In this document: positions 7,043 through 15,707 of the stretch, in pieces
Layout: the number at the start of each line of letters is the position of its first letter
Numbering within the stretch: the first letter of the stretch is position 1
NCBI RefSeq assembly: GCF_039523175.1
Contig: NZ_BAAAEU010000002.1
Location: 1 to 64,000, forward strand
Length of the DNA stretch: 64,000 nucleotides
Origin: Dokdonella_A soli
GTDB lineage: Bacteria > Pseudomonadota > Gammaproteobacteria > Xanthomonadales > Rhodanobacteraceae
Reading direction: 5' to 3'
Made by a program: the position numbers and the translations under genes
Notes under the pieces: model-generated
What the model was told of the DNA's origin: nothing
What the model saw: only the letters and a program-made list of their open reading frames with translations
Database searches by the model: none

Positions 7043-8938
7043 ATGATCGAGCCCGAGTCGATCTTGCGGGCTCTCGCTCTGTTCATCGTCCTTGCGGGGA
7101 GTGTTGCGGCACGGGCGCAGACCATTACGGTCACCGACACCGGTGCGCCCACGGCGACCACCTGCACGCTGGCTCAAGCGATCAATGCAGCGAACGCGTC
7201 GAACGGCGTGTCGGCCAGCGCCGTCGGCTCGAGCACGCCCGTGGGCAACTGCGCCGGCGCCTTGTCGGGGCCCAACACAATTTCGATATCCAACCTGCCG
7301 ACGATCACGCTGACCGCGATCGACAACTACTGGTACGGGCCGAATGCCCTGCCGCCGATCGCCAGTCCCGTCGTCATTTCCGCTTCCGGCGACGTCGCCA
7401 CGATCCTCGCCGTGCACGCGGGCGATCCGACGCCGGTGACAGCGAATGCATTCCGGTTCTTCTACGTCTCCGGCGGCATGGAACTGCCCATGGGGTCACT
7501 CACCTTGGTGAACGTCGTGCTGCGGGGTGGCTACGCCAAAGGAGGCGATTCCGGACACGGCGGCGGCGGAGCCGGCATGGGCGGCGCAATCTTCAATCAA
7601 GGCACCTTGACCTTGTCGCATGTCGCATTGATCGGCAATACGGCGCAGGGCGGAACAGCCGGCTCCGGAACCAGCCTCGGCGGCGGCGGAATGGGTCAGG
7701 ATGGCGCAAGGGCCGGCGGTGGTTTCGGCGGCAGCATCGGCGGCGCTTACGGCGGCCCAGGTTCGTCCGGGGGTTCTCATGGAGGCGGGGGCGGCGGCGG
7801 ATTTCTCGGCACGAGCGGTGGAGGGGTCAGCGCCAGTACCGGCGCGCCTGGCGGCGGCATGGGCGGCCTTGGGGGCGGGGGCGGGATTCTCCTCTTTTCC
7901 GGCGGGAGCCCCGGCGATGGCGGCGGCGGTGGCGGCAGTACCGGCTCCGCCGTCGCCGGCGGTGGCAGTTTCGGTGGCGGTGGCGGCGACAGTAGCGGGG
8001 GCGGTGGCGGCGGTGGCATTGGCGGTGGTGGCGGCTTCGCCGGTGGGGGCGGCGGTTTCGGTGGCGGCGGCGGCTATAGCTCCGTCGCCGGTGGCATCGG
8101 CGGTTTCGGAGGCGGTGGCGGCGCAAACGCCAACAGCGTCACCGTCAGCGGTGGTTTCGGCGGCGGAGTCGATGCCTCGGGGCACGCGACGGGTGGTGCG
8201 GGTATGGGCGGCGCGATCTTCAATCACACCGGCATGGTGAACCTGCTCAACGTCACCGCCTACGGCAATGCGGCGCGCGGTGCGGCCGGTGCTTCGCCCG
8301 GCGGAGGCGGCAGCGGCCTCGGTGCGGTGTTGCTCAATCTCAACGGTACCGCGACCATCGATTTCTCGACGCTGGCCGGCAACAGCCTTTCCGGCAACAA
8401 CGGCCAGGCAGACGCCAAGGGACCCGAGGATGGTGCGGTCTATTCGCTCGCCTACGGCAACAAGATCGAGGACGGCATCGCCAGTGCCGCATCACTGACA
8501 ATCCACAACAGCATCATCCACGGCACTCAAGCCGACGGTGGTCTGAAAAGCGATGTCAGCGTCAATCTCGTGAATGGCGCGCAGTCCAATACGTCGACCC
8601 TGGTCTATACCGGTCGAAATCTTGTCGGACAGCCGTACATCGTCAGCGGAGTCGCACAGCTGGGTACTTCGCCGAGTGCGGCCGATCCGTTGCTCGGCCC
8701 GCTGAGCCTGTACACAGGTTCTCCGGCCATGAATCCGAATGGCACGCCGGTGTTTCCGATCGACGCGAACAGTCCGGCGTACAACACGGCGCCGAGTTGC
8801 CTCCAAGCCGATGGGGCGACGACGCTGACGACCGACATCCGCTTCGCGGCGCGGCCGTATGCTGGCCAATGCGACGTCGGCGCGTACGAATTCGACGGCG
8901 ACTACATTTTCGCGGATGGATTCCAGCCGCGGTTGTGA
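7043..8938 (+). CDS. exported glycine-rich choice-of-anchor Q domain protein
   Basis: A 631-residue exported protein. A signal peptide ends near ARAQ and is followed by a CTLAQAINAAN segment, the start of a right-handed beta-helix of the adhesin type. Residues about 170-375 are dominated by Gly runs broken by Ser, Phe and Ala, a low-complexity loop region. The C-terminal third returns to beta-helix and ends with CDVGAYEF, the hallmark of the choice-of-anchor Q domain, followed by DGDYIFADGFQPRL. That tail resembles the ends of both FG-GAP proteins in this window. It is probably surface-exposed or secreted. The ATG at 7043 is preceded by GAGGTGGAAG; an ATG at 6983 is also in frame. Confidence 0.75.
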   Translation: MIEPESILRALALFIVLAGSVAARAQTITVTDTGAPTATTCTLAQAINAANASNGVSASAVGSSTPVGNCAGALSGPNTISISNLPTITLTAIDNYWYGPNALPPIASPVVISASGDVATILAVHAGDPTPVTANAFRFFYVSGGMELPMGSLTLVNVVLRGGYAKGGDSGHGGGGAGMGGAIFNQGTLTLSHVALIGNTAQGGTAGSGTSLGGGGMGQDGARAGGGFGGSIGGAYGGPGSSGGSHGGGGGGGFLGTSGGGVSASTGAPGGGMGGLGGGGGILLFSGGSPGDGGGGGGSTGSAVAGGGSFGGGGGDSSGGGGGGGIGGGGGFAGGGGGFGGGGGYSSVAGGIGGFGGGGGANANSVTVSGGFGGGVDASGHATGGAGMGGAIFNHTGMVNLLNVTAYGNAARGAAGASPGGGGSGLGAVLLNLNGTATIDFSTLAGNSLSGNNGQADAKGPEDGAVYSLAYGNKIEDGIASAASLTIHNSIIHGTQADGGLKSDVSVNLVNGAQSNTSTLVYTGRNLVGQPYIVSGVAQLGTSPSAADPLLGPLSLYTGSPAMNPNGTPVFPIDANSPAYNTAPSCLQADGATTLTTDIRFAARPYAGQCDVGAYEFDGDYIFADGFQPRL

Positions 8939-9081
8939 ACCGCGGCCCCGCGGGTCTGGCGTGGCGGATGCCTCTGGCAAGCGATTGATGCGCCGGCGTC
9001 GCCGTCCTGCCGCGCTCTTGAGCGGAATAAGCGGCAGGTTCAATTATCGGATGAAAGGACGGAGGAATGATCCGATCGAAG

Positions 9082-9807
9082 TCAGGTGAGGTTGGCGCGT
9101 CTCTCCCACTCATCCACGTTCACGCCCTTCACCAGCAGCCATAGCGCGAACGACGTCTCCGCAATGAGGCACGGCATCAGAATCGCCGGGAACATGCTTG
9201 CGGCGACGGCCGGAGCGAGCAGCAGCGCGACGCTGTTGACGAGGTAGCACACGCCCGCGATCTGCATCAGCCAGCCGATCAGGCGTGGCAGATAGCCCGA
9301 TTTGCGGATCAGGTAGCCTTCCATGAGGCACACGAATCCGAAAAAGATCAGGCCGATGCCGAAGCCGCGTTCGTGCATCCTGATTGCGATGTACGACCAT
9401 GCCTGCAGCTGCGCCGGGTCGAACGCATGGAGATAGGGCGCGTTACCGAGCAGGAACAGCGGGACGAGCAGGGTCGACTTGTTCGCGACCAGTACGGCGG
9501 TCTGGACGAGATTGAAGAGCAGCACCAGCAAGGCCAGCTTGCGGTTGACCGGCCTCAGCAGCACGTAGATCGCCCACATCACGACGACGTCGCAGACGTG
9601 CATGGCGAGGTCGCCGATGATGCCGAGGCGCCACAGCGATTCCGAGGCCATGATGCGAGCGGCAGTGGCCGCCGCGTCGCCGGACACGACCAGCTTGTCG
9701 CGGATGAAGAGCTCACCGAGTCCACCGGCGACGATGATGAAGAGATAGAGGAGGCCGGCGATCCGCGCATAGGTCTGCGGTGATGCGTCGGAAACGGGCT
9801 TTGCCAT
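9082..9807 (-). CDS. DUF4386 domain-containing membrane protein
   Basis: A 241-residue inner-membrane protein with about six predicted hydrophobic segments (for example GLLYLFIIVAGGLGELF and LALLVLLFNLVQTAVLV). The TYARIAGLLYL opening and the SLWRLGIIGDLAMHVCDV segment are typical of DUF4386 proteins, whose role is unknown. A clear AGAGGAG site precedes the ATG. It is convergent with the glycine-rich protein gene. Confidence 0.85.
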   Translation of the reverse strand: MAKPVSDASPQTYARIAGLLYLFIIVAGGLGELFIRDKLVVSGDAAATAARIMASESLWRLGIIGDLAMHVCDVVVMWAIYVLLRPVNRKLALLVLLFNLVQTAVLVANKSTLLVPLFLLGNAPYLHAFDPAQLQAWSYIAIRMHERGFGIGLIFFGFVCLMEGYLIRKSGYLPRLIGWLMQIAGVCYLVNSVALLLAPAVAASMFPAILMPCLIAETSFALWLLVKGVNVDEWERRANLT

Positions 9808-9942
9808 GACGAACTCCTCTGGTCGATCCAGACGGCACCCCGAAAATGGGGATAGTGGTAGGTAGGTCAGGGGGACCTTTCGCTGCTGCTCGACGGTGGT
9901 GATGACTTTACCGGCGTGTCCCGCTTCGAAGTAGCGAACGCC

Positions 9943-10338
9943 TTAAGTCAGCCACGCTTCCAGCGCTTTCAGCGCTTCCTGTTGTGGGTAGATCAGCGCA
10001 CCAGCGGGCTCATATCGACGCCCTTCATAGGCAACGACCAACTCACCGAACGGGTCATCGACCGAATCGGTTTCCTCGATGACCAGTTCCAGGTCTTCCA
10101 GCGCTTCTTCGACGTTGGCGACGTCGAGCGGCATGTGCAGGATCACGAGCCAGGTGACGAACGTCGCAGCGGCATCGTTTTCGCGTGCGGTGCGCACGGC
10201 GGCTGCGAGCGCCGATGAGCGGCTGGCGAAGTGCGCACGCGCGGGAGCCTCGGAAGGGAACACGGTGATCGCCTCGCCTTGCGACTGCAGGTCGCCGGTG
10301 TCGACGTTTTCGAAACTGGAGATGGCGACGTAGCTCAC
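9943..10338 (-). CDS. uncharacterised protein
   Basis: A 131-residue soluble, acidic protein that I do not recognise. It is rich in Ala and Glu, with a helical-looking middle (SALAAAVRTARENDAAATF) and an acidic stretch ending VIEETDSVDDPFGEL. The GTG start at 10338 is chosen because AAGGATC precedes it at a suitable distance; an in-frame ATG at 10437 would add a segment with poor coding character. There is no signal peptide. It lies upstream of the DUF4386 gene on the same strand, 135 bp away. Function unknown. Confidence 0.55.
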   Translation of the reverse strand: MSYVAISSFENVDTGDLQSQGEAITVFPSEAPARAHFASRSSALAAAVRTARENDAAATFVTWLVILHMPLDVANVEEALEDLELVIEETDSVDDPFGELVVAYEGRRYEPAGALIYPQQEALKALEAWLT

Positions 10339-10720
10339 TCTGGTTGATCCTTGTTCGATATGCGCCGAAGCGTCGCCCATCCGCGGACGGAGGGCAATGG
10401 AGTTCACCTCAGCAACGCTTCGCGCAGGACAGGCCATGTTTCATCTCGGGCAGGTCCACGGCTCCATAGAAGGTTGCGAGAGGACTCGCGCGAACCCCGG
10501 GCGCCAGGCCAGGACCGATTTCGAACAATGGATCCATCGCGCCCGTTCGCCCATGAGTGCAAGTGGCGCGGCAATTTTTCCCCAAGTGGCCCTTCAGCGG
10601 ATGGGGGGCGTCATCGCAAGATCTGGTCGACCGACAGCGGGGATTTGCAAGTCGTCGCGCCGCGGACCTTGTCGGCGGTGCGGGAGAGTAGGCATGTTGC
10701 ATGAATCAAAGGAGGTGTTC
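10339..10720. other. intergenic region without a supported gene
   Basis: The 382-bp gap between divergent genes holds several weak open frames on both strands with no ribosome sites or recognisable motifs. At its right end a very strong ribosome site, AAAGGAGGTG (10708-10717), serves the downstream methyltransferase-like gene. Confidence 0.4.
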
Positions 10721-11536
10721 GTGAGTTGGGTTAACGAGATTCGGTTTGCCGGCATGGCGTCGAACAAGCGCAAAGGCCTCGCCTGCGCTGTCTTGACGCT
10801 GATCGCGACGCTCGCGTTATCGAGCGAGGCCTCGGCCGCGGAACTACCGAGCGCGGCGATTGCCGCAGCGGTCGTCGATTCGTCGCGTCCGGCCACCGAC
10901 ACGGTCCGCGACACTAATCGCAAACCGGCGGATACGCTGGCGTTTGCTGGCATCAAGCCAGGCGACAAGATCGCCGACTATGCCGCGGGTGCCGGTTACT
11001 TCACCCGGCTTTTTGCAGCGGTGGCCGGTGCCAAAGGGCACGTCTATGCCAGTGTGCCGAGCTCCCTGTTCCAGTACCCCAACATCGTCAAGGGTATCGC
11101 CGAGGTTCAGACCTGGGCCGTCACCCATCCGAATGTCAGCGTGACCTTCGCGTCGGCGCTGGAGGCCGCGAAGTATCCGGAAAAGCTCGACGTATTCTGG
11201 ATTTCCCAGAACTACCACGACCTGCATGACAGCTTCATGGGTCCGGTGGACATGGCCGCGTTCAACCGAACGGTCTATGCGGCGCTCAAACCCGGTGGAA
11301 CCTATGTCGTGCTGGATCACGTGGCGGCCAAAGGTTCACCCGCCGATGTCACCGACACCCTGCACCGCATCGAGCCGTCCACGGTTCGTCGCGAAGTCGA
11401 GGCCGCGGGCTTCACGTTCGAAGGTGAGAGCGCGGTTCTCGCCAATCCAGCGGATCCGCATACGGCAGGGGTCTTCGACCCTTCGATTCAAGGGCGGACC
11501 GACCAGTTCATCCTGAAGTTCAAGCGGCCGCGCTGA
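10721..11536 (+). CDS. exported class I SAM methyltransferase-like protein
   Basis: A 271-residue protein of the predicted-methyltransferase group that carries a secretion signal (COG4798 type). An N-terminal hydrophobic segment ends near SSEASAAE. The Rossmann part shows motif I as DYAAGAGYFTRLFA and later LKPGGTYVVLDH, which matches the strand 4-5 region. A SAM-dependent enzyme outside the cytoplasm would lack cofactor, so either it is retained inside or it does something else. The GTG at 10721 is preferred because of the strong AAAGGAGGTG site; an ATG at 10754 would begin directly at the signal peptide and is a real alternative. Confidence 0.75.
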   Translation: MSWVNEIRFAGMASNKRKGLACAVLTLIATLALSSEASAAELPSAAIAAAVVDSSRPATDTVRDTNRKPADTLAFAGIKPGDKIADYAAGAGYFTRLFAAVAGAKGHVYASVPSSLFQYPNIVKGIAEVQTWAVTHPNVSVTFASALEAAKYPEKLDVFWISQNYHDLHDSFMGPVDMAAFNRTVYAALKPGGTYVVLDHVAAKGSPADVTDTLHRIEPSTVRREVEAAGFTFEGESAVLANPADPHTAGVFDPSIQGRTDQFILKFKRPR

Positions 11537-11592
11537 TCCACGATCCTTCAGCTGCGTCATTCCGGCGTGACCAGCCATGCGCTGCGCAGCCG

Positions 11593-11691
11593 CCTGTAGC
11601 GGCACCCGCGTTGTCGACTTGGGTGCTGGGATTGCTCGGCGGATTGCTTGCGCTGATCGGCGTTGCGCGCGTGCGGTACACGCGGGGGTAA
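11593..11691 (+). pseudogene. orphan IPTL-CTERM-like sorting-signal remnant
   Basis: Read in the +1 frame relative to the preceding methyltransferase gene, this stretch encodes PVAAPALSTWVLGLLGGLLA followed by LIGVARVRYTRG and a TAA stop. A proline-rich approach, an LSTW motif, a hydrophobic helix and a basic tail are the IPTL-CTERM pattern that normally ends secreted proteins. No start codon or attached protein body is visible, so it looks like the tail of a lost gene. Its stop codon overlaps the start of the repeat at 11690. Confidence 0.5.
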
Positions 11692-11850
11692 GTATCCCCC
11701 GGCAAAGCCGGGGGCCTTAGTAGCGGAGCCGCTCAAGGCGGCCGAGAAGAGCAACAGCCGGACGTTCCGAAGCGACTCGCAAGGTTGCTTTGCTCACGTT
11801 CGTCATGCCTCTCATCCGTTCGTGCTGAGGTATCGAAGCATGAACGGCGC
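11690..11850 (+). repeat. intergenic repeat family A, copy 2
   Basis: About 160 bp closely matching 26696-26850 and, over its first 100 bp, 5352-5450. It opens with AAGTATCCCCCGGC and a CCCCCGGCaaaGCCGGGGG hairpin, passes through GCGGCCGAGAAGAGCAACAG, and ends with a CCGTTCGTGCTG palindrome (11816-11847). Confidence 0.75.
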
Positions 11851-11961
11851 GACACCGCGTGGGTTCGCCGTGACTCGCGCCATCCTGACGCTCGCCCTTC
11901 GGGCCGGCTGCGCCGTTCGCGCGCGCTCCGGCGCGCGCAGTCGATACCTCAGGGCGAACGG
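11816..11961. repeat. palindromic repeat pair and hairpin array
   Basis: The palindrome CCGTTCGTGCT..AAGCATGAACGG (11816-11847) has an inverted partner TCGATACCTCAGGGCGAACGG, trimmed here to its core TCGATACCTCAGG at 11941. A separate perfect hairpin, CCCGCTCC-TCAG-GGAGCGGG, is at 12065-12084. This intergenic stretch before the pip gene holds no gene that I can support. Confidence 0.55.
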
Positions 11962-12157
11962 CTCCGTCGGGACACCGCAGCAACTGTCAAACTTCTACTG
12001 CCTCCCCGGCTGAGCCGGAGGACTCCCTCAGTTCGTCTAGACCTCGGTTTGCGGAAGAGCATGACCCGCTCCTCAGGGAGCGGGTGAATTGTTCAGACCT
12101 TCCCAAGAGCGGCGGAACAAGGTCGGGTTCATTTCGACCAACGCTCTCTGCATGTTT

Positions 12158-13111
12158 TCAGGCATAGCGGTCAGCGAGCGCGTCCGTGGCGCCGACCAGG
12201 ACATCGACGATCGCAGGATCGGCCGCGCTGTGTCCGGCCAATACGACATGAAAGGTCGCCTCCGGCCACGCACAGGCGAGGTCGTAGGCGCTTTTCATCG
12301 GGCAGATGATGTCGTAGCGACCTTGCACGATAGTGGCGGGGATGGCGCGGATGCGGTCGACGCCGCGCAGCAGTTGGTCCGGCTCCAGGAAGATCCGGTG
12401 CCGGAAATAGTGCGCTTCGGCGCGCGCGACGCTGATCGCGACTTGCGGGTCCTCGAAGTTGCCGGGTTCGTCCGGATCGTGCAGCAGCGTGGTGCTGCCA
12501 CCTTCCCACCAACCCCACGCTTGCGCGGCGGCGAGCCGTACCGCTTCGTCGTCGCTGTCGAGACGGCGCCAGTAGGCCTCGACCATGTTGCTACGTTCTT
12601 CCACCGGAATATGTTCGAGGTAACGACGCCAGCGCTCGGGAAAGATCCACAAAGCGCCACCGTCGAGTTCGTTGAACCAGCGCAGCTCGCCCGGCCGGCC
12701 GAGGAAGATGCCGCGCAGCACCAGGCCCAGCACGCGCGCGGGATGTGTTTGTGCATAGGCCAGTGCCAGCGTCGAACCCCAAGAACCACCGAAGGCCACC
12801 CAGCGCTCGATGCCGAAGTGTGCGCGAATCGTCTCGATGTCGGCGACCAGATGCTGCGTGGTGTTGTCGCGCAGCTCGGCGTGTGGCGTCGACTTGCCGG
12901 CGCCGCGCTGGTCGAACAGTACGATGCGATAGCGCGCTGGATCGAAGAAGCGGCGATGGTAGGGGGACAGGCCGGCGCCGGGGCCGCCGTGCAGGAAGAT
13001 CACCGGCAGGCCGGCAGGATTACCGCATTCCTCGATGTACAGCGTATGGATGTCGTCGACGGCAAGGCGATGGGTGCGATAAGGCTCGATCTCGGGATAC
13101 AGCTCGCGCAT
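12158..13111 (-). CDS. pip: prolyl aminopeptidase (proline iminopeptidase)
   Basis: A 317-residue cytoplasmic alpha/beta hydrolase of peptidase family S33 that removes N-terminal proline from peptides. The opening MRELYPEIEPYRTH, the oxyanion-site HGGPGAGLSPYHRRFFDP, FDQRGAGKSTPHA, and the nucleophile elbow GGSWGSTLALAYAQ are nearly diagnostic. The acid lies in QGRYDIICP and the His in LAGHSA. The length is normal. The start at 13111 is the family start. The stop of the upstream acyltransferase gene is only 29 bp away, so the two form an operon. Confidence 0.93.
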   Translation of the reverse strand: MRELYPEIEPYRTHRLAVDDIHTLYIEECGNPAGLPVIFLHGGPGAGLSPYHRRFFDPARYRIVLFDQRGAGKSTPHAELRDNTTQHLVADIETIRAHFGIERWVAFGGSWGSTLALAYAQTHPARVLGLVLRGIFLGRPGELRWFNELDGGALWIFPERWRRYLEHIPVEERSNMVEAYWRRLDSDDEAVRLAAAQAWGWWEGGSTTLLHDPDEPGNFEDPQVAISVARAEAHYFRHRIFLEPDQLLRGVDRIRAIPATIVQGRYDIICPMKSAYDLACAWPEATFHVVLAGHSAADPAIVDVLVGATDALADRYA

Positions 13112-13140
13112 GGGATCGTTCTGGAAGGGAAGGGAGCGAA

Positions 13141-14370
13141 TCAAAGATAACTGAGCCACCAGTCCTTGCGTCGTTGCTTTACGTCGGCATACCAGCGGCA
13201 GAGCGGATAGAGGATCAGCACGACGAGTGCCCACAGCAGGTAGATCGTGGGCAGGCCAAAGTCCCAGCCCGGCGGCGCGGTGAACGGGAAATGGCCGAGG
13301 TCGGGCGAGTGGAACATGCCGCCGACGCTGCCGAAGCACAGGTAACAGGCAGCGACCGCCAGCAGGTGGATCAGGTAGAAATGCACGACGTAGAAGAACA
13401 GCGGCACCTTGCCGATGATCCATGCCGGGCGCAGCGGCCTGGGCACGCCGCCGTCGAAGGCGCGCAGCAGGAGCAGCGCCGGTCCCAAGGTCATCAGCAG
13501 GAACAGCAGCGAGGGCGGGTACTTCCGCGTGTCGAGGAACGACAGCGCCGTCCAGAGCGGTGATTTCTGCACCGACCACGCCACCGGGTCGCCGTACACA
13601 TTGACCAAGCGCAGTGCCAGAAAGCCGAGGCTGAGTCCGATGCCGAGCCAAAGCAGCAGGGTCTGGCGCCGGTCCGCGCGCCAGCGATACGCGCTGCCGA
13701 GGGCGTAGCCCAGCGCGGTCACGCCCACCCAGGGAATCAGCGGATAGGCGACGAACACGATGTGTTGGGCGCTGTTGATGACGAAGCCCGGCGCATGCAG
13801 CACCGACCATAGTGGGGCGAAGCTGCCGAGTGCCTCGGCCTGAACGCCGTCAAGCAGATTGTGGCCGGCCACCAGGACGACGCCGAAGGCGACGATGGCC
13901 CAGGTCGGCAGATGGATCAGCACCGCCAGTACGATCATGGCCCAGCCCAATGCCCACAGCACGGTGAGCATGGTTACCTGGTAGTCGAGGTTGAACTGCA
14001 GGGCGAAGCGCATCACCACCACTTCGAGAACGATCAGCCACAAGCCGCGCGTGACCAGGAAGCGCGATAGCTCGCGCTTCGACATGCGCTGCAGCGTCAG
14101 GCAGGCGCCGGCGCCGGTGAGCAGGAAGAACACCGGGGCGCAGAAGTGGGTGATCCAGCGGGTGAAGAACAGCGGCGCCGTCGTGGTGGAAAGATCGGTC
14201 GGGCTGGCGCCGGGCGCTCCGAAGAAATCGTGGACGTGGTCCAGCGCCATGATCACGATGATGATGCCGCGCAACAGGTCGATCGACTCGATGCGGCTCC
14301 GTTGCGGCGGACGGTCTTCGATAATCGCCTGCGCATCCGCGACGAGCGCCTCCGTCTTGTCTTCAATCAT
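13141..14370 (-). CDS. DUF1624 / heparan-alpha-glucosaminide N-acetyltransferase-like membrane protein
   Basis: A 409-residue polytopic inner-membrane protein with about ten hydrophobic segments. The N-terminal RIESIDLLRGIIIVIMALDHVHDFF is the signature of the HGSNAT catalytic-domain/DUF1624 family (conserved Asp and His in the first membrane helix region), followed by FFTRWITHFCAPVFFLLTG. These proteins are thought to move an acyl group across the membrane; the acceptor here is unknown. It lies directly upstream of pip in the same operon. Confidence 0.85.
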   Translation of the reverse strand: MIEDKTEALVADAQAIIEDRPPQRSRIESIDLLRGIIIVIMALDHVHDFFGAPGASPTDLSTTTAPLFFTRWITHFCAPVFFLLTGAGACLTLQRMSKRELSRFLVTRGLWLIVLEVVVMRFALQFNLDYQVTMLTVLWALGWAMIVLAVLIHLPTWAIVAFGVVLVAGHNLLDGVQAEALGSFAPLWSVLHAPGFVINSAQHIVFVAYPLIPWVGVTALGYALGSAYRWRADRRQTLLLWLGIGLSLGFLALRLVNVYGDPVAWSVQKSPLWTALSFLDTRKYPPSLLFLLMTLGPALLLLRAFDGGVPRPLRPAWIIGKVPLFFYVVHFYLIHLLAVAACYLCFGSVGGMFHSPDLGHFPFTAPPGWDFGLPTIYLLWALVVLILYPLCRWYADVKQRRKDWWLSYL

Positions 14371-14431
14371 GCCTGGCGACTCCTGGCAGTATCGAGCGCG
14401 ATCGTTCGCTCGACTGTTGGCAGCGGTATCG

Positions 14432-14851
14432 CTAATCCGGTTCAGCGGTCACACGGGTGGCGATCTGCTGCGCGGCGCGCTGGCGCGCTCGCGCGACCTG
14501 GCGTTCGGCCCAGCGCTTGAGCACACGCGCTCGCCGCGCGCCGGTCTGCGGGTCACGCACGACTTCTTCGACGCGGGCGAGGAGGGCATCGACATTCTCG
14601 CGTTGTGGTGACTGTGGGTCGCGCGCGCCGGACCACATGTCGATCCAGTGCTCGGTGTGCTCGCCGAGCCGCAGGACAGCGCGGAAAAAGTGCGGCTCCT
14701 GCCGTTTCAGCAATGCGAGATCGATGAGCGCGGCGGCGAGCGTGAGCGGACTCAGCACGAGGTCGCGTGCGGCGCCGAGAAGCAGCTTCAACTGCAGCAA
14801 TGCGACCGCTCGTATCAGCGGGCCGGCCGTGCGTGTGGATTCTGGATTCAT
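14432..14851 (-). CDS. uncharacterised protein
   Basis: A 139-residue basic, helical protein of unknown function. It has one moderately hydrophobic stretch (residues about 10-45, containing LLLGAARDLVLSPLTLAAAL) and a charged C-terminal half with ARRARVLKRWAERQVARARQ. The starting ATG at 14851 is chosen because the protein pattern begins there. It is 61 bp upstream of the DUF1624 gene on the same strand and may be the first gene of that operon. Confidence 0.6.
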   Translation of the reverse strand: MNPESTRTAGPLIRAVALLQLKLLLGAARDLVLSPLTLAAALIDLALLKRQEPHFFRAVLRLGEHTEHWIDMWSGARDPQSPQRENVDALLARVEEVVRDPQTGARRARVLKRWAERQVARARQRAAQQIATRVTAEPD

Positions 14852-14919
14852 GTCGCGAGCGTAAGGCAGTTCGCCGCACATGGAAACCGTGCGCGGCGAA
14901 GTCAAAGTGTCTCATGCGT

Positions 14920-15078
14920 TCATGGCGCCCGATGGAAGGCCGTTATCCAGTTCGTCTCCCCGCCATCGGGCGAGAACGCCTGCTTCCAGCGAGCGGAGGT
15001 CGGCGTGATGTGCGACCACGTGAACCGAACGCGGATCGGTTTGCCTCGCAGCGTGATCCTCTGCGGTTGCGACGTTCA
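14920..15078 (-). pseudogene. truncated DUF1579-like gene remnant
   Basis: Downstream of the intact gene at 15099, this strand encodes TLRGKPIRVRFTWSHITPTS then ARWKQAFSPDGGETNWI and AFHRAP before a stop. That matches the last ~45 residues of the protein at 25199-25786 almost word for word, but it lacks the KTW of KTWETNW and any N-terminus. An in-frame stop lies just upstream (GTFDAP then stop). It is a decayed tandem copy. Confidence 0.75.
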
Positions 15079-15098
15079 TGGCGCGTCGAACGTGCCGT

Positions 15099-15707
15099 TC
15101 ATTTTGTCGGAGCGTCTGCCACTCGCGTGTCGATCGCGATCCAGTTCACTTCCCAGGTCTTGCCTCCGTCATCCGAGAACGCCTGCTCGAAGCGACCCGA
15201 ATTCGGAGTGATGTCCGACCAGACGTTGCGGACAAGAATGGTTCGACCATTCAGTGATTCCTGATCATAGAACTCGCCGCGCCCATCCTTGAACTCCCCG
15301 ATCGTGGGCACGCTCAGCGTGCCGCTGCTGCTGTTGGCGAAATTGAGACTCCATTGATGGGACTGGGGGTTGTACAGGCGCAGGGATAGTCCTTCGATGT
15401 GACCGCCCGGGCCATCGACCTCGAGCTCGATCAGATTGGCACGACCATTCCAGACCTTGCGGACGACGGATGTTCCATCGAACTCAACCCAGGTCGTGGA
15501 TCCGGTCAACGGGTGCAGGAGGCGTTTCAAGTGGGTCTTCCAGGTACCTATCTCGAAATCGAAATCGTGCTGTCCGTCGTGCTGCATGGAGGTCGGCCGA
15601 GCGGCTGGTTTCGGCGCTTCGGTATCGGCGAGCGCGAAACCGGAATACAACATGATCACAAGACCGCATGCCCAGAGTTCGGTCCTGACATGATTGAGCG
15701 TGTTCAT
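15099..15707 (-). CDS. exported DUF1579-like protein
   Basis: A 202-residue exported protein, second member of the DUF1579-like set in this window. The signal peptide ends near FALA. The body has HDFDFEIGTWKTHLKRLLHP, WVEFDGTSVVRKVWNG, SLRLYNPQSHQWSLNFAN, and FSDDGGKTWEVNWI. The order and spacing match the protein at 25199, with about the same length. Function unknown; the family folds as a lipocalin-like barrel. A decayed extra copy of the same family lies immediately downstream. Confidence 0.75.
   Translation of the reverse strand: MNTLNHVRTELWACGLVIMLYSGFALADTEAPKPAARPTSMQHDGQHDFDFEIGTWKTHLKRLLHPLTGSTTWVEFDGTSVVRKVWNGRANLIELEVDGPGGHIEGLSLRLYNPQSHQWSLNFANSSSGTLSVPTIGEFKDGRGEFYDQESLNGRTILVRNVWSDITPNSGRFEQAFSDDGGKTWEVNWIAIDTRVADAPTK

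Noticed and set aside
7777..8019. Poly-proline protein on the minus strand
   Set aside because: It is the complement of the glycine-rich repeat and has no ribosome site.
10409..10702. 97-residue minus-strand frame before the methyltransferase-like gene
   Set aside because: No family motif, and its start overlaps the ribosome site of the plus-strand gene.
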